From an uncultured Bacteroidales bacterium (GTDB lineage: Bacteria > Bacteroidota > Bacteroidia > Bacteroidales > Bacteroidaceae), in the NCBI GenBank assembly GCA_902787555.1, contig CADAGO010000024.1:1-43965 (forward strand): a stretch of 43,965 nucleotides of DNA, written 5' to 3'. The translations under genes and the position numbers were made by a program. This document shows positions 41,468 through 43,965 of the stretch, piece by piece. Numbering within the stretch: the stretch's first letter is position 1; each line of letters opens with the position of its first letter. The notes under the pieces were generated by a model. That model did no database searches. It was not told the origin of the DNA and was given only the letters and a program-made list of their open reading frames with translations.

Positions 41468-42862
41468 ATGAGTCTCATAAAGTCAATTTCAGGCATCCGT
41501 GGAACCATTGGAGGCCAGGTAGGAGAAGGATTGAATCCACTCGACATCGTTAAGTTCACATCCGCATACGCAACCCTCATACGTCGCACCACCACTGTGA
41601 CGACCAACCGAATCGTAGTAGGACGCGATGCACGCATATCGGGCGAGATGGTGAAGAACGTGGTGTGCGGTACACTCATGGGTATGGGATTCGATGTAGT
41701 CAACATCGGACTTGCTTCCACCCCAACCACCGAACTTGCCGTTACGATGGAAGGAGCATGCGGCGGTATCATCATCACAGCCAGCCACAACCCACGCCAT
41801 TGGAACGCACTCAAACTGCTCAACCATCGTGGTGAGTTTCTCAATGCAGCCGAAGGCAACGAAGTGCTTGCCATTGCTGCCCGCGAAGACTTCGAATATG
41901 CCGACGTAGACCATCTGGGACACTATAGCGAGAACGACACCTACAATCAGCGACACATAGACCTCGTGCTCAACCTGCCGCTCGTCGATGTAGATGCCAT
42001 CCGCAATGCACAGTTCCGCGTAGCATTCGATGCAGTCAATTCCGTAGGAGGAATCATCCTACCCATGCTGCTCGAACAACTCGGCGTCGAGACCATCACC
42101 CCACTCTATGCAGAACCAACAGGCAACTTCCAACACAACCCCGAACCACTCGAGAAGAACCTCAGCGACATCATGAACCTCATGAAGCAAGGCGAACACG
42201 ATGTGGCATTCGTAGTCGACCCCGACGTAGATCGCCTCGCAATGATTTGCGAAGACGGACACATGTACGGAGAAGAATACACCCTTGTCACCGTAGCCGA
42301 CTATGTGCTTAGCCTCACACCAGGCAACACCGTCAGCAACCTCTCATCCACACGTGCCCTGCGCGATGTAACCAGCAGGTACGGCAAGCAATACAACGCC
42401 GCAGCGGTGGGCGAAGTCAATGTAGTGGCAAAGATGAAAGAGACCAACGCCATCATCGGCGGAGAAGGCAACGGAGGAGTCATCTACCCACAAGCACACT
42501 ACGGACGTGATGCACTCGTAGGCATCGCACTCTTCCTCTCACACCTCGCACACAAAGGATGCACCGTCAGCGAACTGCGCAAGCAGTATCCCGAATACCA
42601 GATAGCCAAGAACCGTATCGACCTCGACCCCACAACCGACGTAGATGCCATCCTCATGAAAGTCAAGACAATGTTTGCAGCCGACCCCGATGTACAGGTC
42701 AACGATATCGACGGCGTAAAACTCGACTTCCCCGACAAGTGGGTACACCTGCGCAAATCAAACACAGAACCCATCATACGCGTCTATAGCGAGGCAGAAA
42801 CCATCCAAGATGCCGACGACCTCGGCAAGCGCATCATGGACATCGTCTATTCCATGAAATAA
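41468..42862 (+). CDS. glmM: Phosphoglucosamine mutase (alpha-D-phosphohexomutase family)
   Basis: This 464-residue protein interconverts glucosamine-6-phosphate and glucosamine-1-phosphate, feeding peptidoglycan and lipopolysaccharide. It has the four-domain hexomutase layout: ISGIRGTIGG near the start, the active-site serine in ITASHNP (about residue 101), the Mg-binding DPDVDR, the sugar-recognition GEGNGGV, and the phosphate-binding KSNTEPIIRVYSEA. Related phosphomannomutases share these motifs, so the exact sugar is inferred from family, length and gene context. The start is ATG 41468. The nitroreductase gene follows after 28 bp with no promoter box, suggesting co-transcription. Confidence 0.88.
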   Translation: MSLIKSISGIRGTIGGQVGEGLNPLDIVKFTSAYATLIRRTTTVTTNRIVVGRDARISGEMVKNVVCGTLMGMGFDVVNIGLASTPTTELAVTMEGACGGIIITASHNPRHWNALKLLNHRGEFLNAAEGNEVLAIAAREDFEYADVDHLGHYSENDTYNQRHIDLVLNLPLVDVDAIRNAQFRVAFDAVNSVGGIILPMLLEQLGVETITPLYAEPTGNFQHNPEPLEKNLSDIMNLMKQGEHDVAFVVDPDVDRLAMICEDGHMYGEEYTLVTVADYVLSLTPGNTVSNLSSTRALRDVTSRYGKQYNAAAVGEVNVVAKMKETNAIIGGEGNGGVIYPQAHYGRDALVGIALFLSHLAHKGCTVSELRKQYPEYQIAKNRIDLDPTTDVDAILMKVKTMFAADPDVQVNDIDGVKLDFPDKWVHLRKSNTEPIIRVYSEAETIQDADDLGKRIMDIVYSMK

Positions 42863-42890
42863 AATACAGACCCTAAAACATCAATCAAAC

Positions 42891-43538
42891 ATGAAGCAAA
42901 TAACAAAAATCGCAGTCACACTCGCCATCATGGCAGGACTCACAATGAATCTTATGGCACAGAACCAACGCGGACAAGGACAACGTCAGCCAGGCAACCG
43001 TAACCGAGGCGGAAGAGCCGTCGTCGAAAACATCATGACACGTACCAGCATACGTTCATACACCTCACAGGCCATCCCAGCCGACACCATCGAGATACTG
43101 CTCAAAGCAGGAATGGCAGCACCGACAGCCGTCAACGCACAACCCTGGCACTTCATCGCCATCAACAGCAAAGAAAAACTGGCAGAACTAGCCGGCACAA
43201 ACCCCAATGCAGGAATGCTCAGACAAGCACCACTCGCCATCGCCGTATGCGGCAACATGAACAAAGCCATGCAAGGCAAAGCACGCGAATACTGGGTGCA
43301 AGACTGCTCAGCAGCCACCGAAAACATCCTTCTGGCAGCACACGCCATGGGACTCGGAGCCGTATGGACAGGAGTATATCCCACCGACGAACGAGTAGCA
43401 GCAGTCAGCAAAGTACTGAAACTGCCCGAGAACATCATCCCACTCTGCGTCATCGTGATAGGACATCCAGCCGAACGGCCACAACCCAAAGACAAATGGA
43501 AACCCGAAAACGTCTCATACAACGAATACGGCAAATAA
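42891..43538 (+). CDS. Exported nitroreductase-family flavoprotein
   Basis: This protein has 215 residues. The nitroreductase domain begins at about residue 45 with the FMN-binding RTSIRSYTSQ, then AAPTAVNAQPWHF, QDCSAATENILLAAHAMGLGAVWTG, and ends with HPAERPQPKDKW-type residues. It is preceded by a signal peptide (IAVTLAIMAGLTMNLMAQ) and an Arg-Gly-Gln-rich linker (NQRGQGQRQPGNRNRGGR). Cytoplasmic nitroreductases lack such a leader, so this one is probably periplasmic. FMN is usually acquired in the cytosol, which raises the question of how the cofactor is loaded. The substrate is unknown. It ends at a strong hairpin. Confidence 0.88.
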   Translation: MKQITKIAVTLAIMAGLTMNLMAQNQRGQGQRQPGNRNRGGRAVVENIMTRTSIRSYTSQAIPADTIEILLKAGMAAPTAVNAQPWHFIAINSKEKLAELAGTNPNAGMLRQAPLAIAVCGNMNKAMQGKAREYWVQDCSAATENILLAAHAMGLGAVWTGVYPTDERVAAVSKVLKLPENIIPLCVIVIGHPAERPQPKDKWKPENVSYNEYGK

Positions 43539-43570
43539 CACCCCGACAAAAGGATATACCATCAGAAACA

Positions 43571-43604
43571 AACCCCGAAAGCCACAAACTCTCGGGGTTT
43601 TACT
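43571..43604 (+). terminator. Terminator after the nitroreductase gene
   Basis: AACCCCGA (43571-43578) pairs with TCGGGGTT (43592-43599) over a 13-base loop and is followed by TTTTACTTT. It lies 33 bp past the stop codon and is read on the plus strand. Confidence 0.85.
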
Positions 43605-43625
43605 TTACACACAGACACTTCTCTC

Positions 43626-43695
43626 AACTCTAAACTCTAAACTCTAAACCCTCAACTCTAAACTCTAAACCCTCAACTCTAAACTCTAAACTCAA
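43626..43695. repeat. Ten AACTCTA-type heptamers
   Basis: Seventy bases are built from consecutive heptamers: AACTCTA three times, AACCCTC, AACTCTA twice, AACCCTC, AACTCTA twice, then a diverged AACTCAA. The period is exactly 7 throughout. It follows the nitroreductase terminator and precedes the G-rich element. Confidence 0.8.
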
Positions 43696-43696
43696 A

Positions 43697-43765
43697 TCCC
43701 CTCCCCTCATGGAGGAAGGGAGGAGGCTGCTTTTCCTCCCCCTTGAGGGGGGACAGGAGGGGGGC
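43697..43765. repeat. C/G-rich hairpin element
   Basis: TCCCCTCCCCTCATGGAGG, then GGAAGGGAGGAGG, then CCTCCCCC-TTGA-GGGGGG. The last part is a perfect 5-bp G/C stem (43738-43742 with 43747-43751), and GG runs could also form a G-quadruplex on the plus strand. A shorter relative lies at 7440-7470, so this looks like a dispersed intergenic repeat. Confidence 0.55.
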
Positions 43766-43769
43766 TTGG

Positions 43770-43965
43770 TTAGTTCTGGTCCGTGGTGCTACCGTCGTTG
43801 CCACCGCCATCACCGCCCGGGGTGTCAGGATTGGTAGGAGTGGTTCCGCCCTGGTTCTGGTCTCCGCCTCCTTGGGACGGGTTAGAGGATGTTCCGCCTG
43901 GAGTGTCACCCTTTGCCTCCGCAATCTCAGCCTTGGTCTTGTCGGTCCATGCCAGCTTCACGTCC
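43770..43965 (-). CDS. 3' end of a protein with a Gly/Thr/Asn-rich tail (partial)
   Basis: The frame is open to the right edge and ends with TAA at 43770-43772. About 64 residues are visible. They start with DVKLAWTDKTKAEIAEAKGD and continue as a disordered tail of repeated TPGG, GGGD, NQGG and TTDQN-like words. Tails of this type occur on Bacteroidetes HU-like DNA-binding proteins and on some surface proteins; with only the tail visible I cannot choose. A GTG inside the frame at 43959-43961 is not the true start, because the frame continues to the edge. Confidence 0.6.
   Translation of the reverse strand, partial: DVKLAWTDKTKAEIAEAKGDTPGGTSSNPSQGGGDQNQGGTTPTNPDTPGGDGGGNDGSTTDQN

Overview
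The window looks like a chromosomal segment from a Bacteroidales bacterium, most like Prevotella or a close relative. This rests on recognised family content rather than a search: a long SecA with a zinc tail, families typical of Bacteroidetes (DUF3256, DUF4105, DUF4827, DUF4837, DUF5686), a GH97 enzyme, a Cys-Gly-Asp5 surface-lipoprotein signal, a histone-H1-like mini-gene, and repeated TAnnTTTG -7 promoter boxes. No tRNA, rRNA, CRISPR array, intact insertion sequence or phage gene was seen. About three quarters of the genes are on the minus strand. The plus-strand genes are C-rich and G-poor, so the minus strand is probably the leading strand here.

Layout. 0.2-3.7 kb (-): an EamA transporter and a MATE transporter fused to a PAP2 phosphatase. 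3.8-6.0 kb (+): a DUF3256 protein and a polysaccharide flippase. 6.0-6.6 kb: non-coding, with a GGGACAAG inverted-repeat element and three 14-bp palindromes at an exact 22-bp period. 6.6-8.4 kb (+): an outer-membrane barrel and a surface lipoprotein. 8.5-17.1 kb (-): secA, then three cell-envelope genes (DUF4105, TPR, DUF5686). 17.2-27.5 kb (-): myo-inositol-phosphate synthase, then a tightly packed run read in the order glyA, rlmN, DUF4837, pdxA, flippase-like protein, nucleotidyltransferase, ATP-grasp protein, CDP-alcohol phosphatidyltransferase, HAD phosphatase. 27.5-28.2 kb: non-coding, with a 4 x 11-bp repeat. 28.2-31.0 kb (-): alkaline phosphatase, an exported coiled-coil protein and the histone-H1-like gene. 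31.1-36.7 kb (-): a five-gene polyamine operon. 36.8-39.9 kb (-): GH97 and a DHH phosphoesterase. 40.0-43.5 kb (+): rpe, DUF4827, glmM and an exported nitroreductase. The right edge holds heptamer repeats, a G-rich hairpin element and the 3' end of a Gly-rich protein.

Two systems stand out. The first is a probable inositol-lipid cluster. MIPS makes inositol-1-phosphate, and a CDP-alcohol phosphatidyltransferase with a HAD phosphatase could build and trim the inositol lipid. The overlapping nucleotidyltransferase and ATP-grasp genes do not fit the simple CDP-diacylglycerol route. The second is a polyamine operon with a complete arginine to agmatine to putrescine to carboxyspermidine to spermidine route. 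It also carries a SpeE-like protein whose DxxDP motif has become DSAGF, so it may not be an ordinary spermidine synthase.
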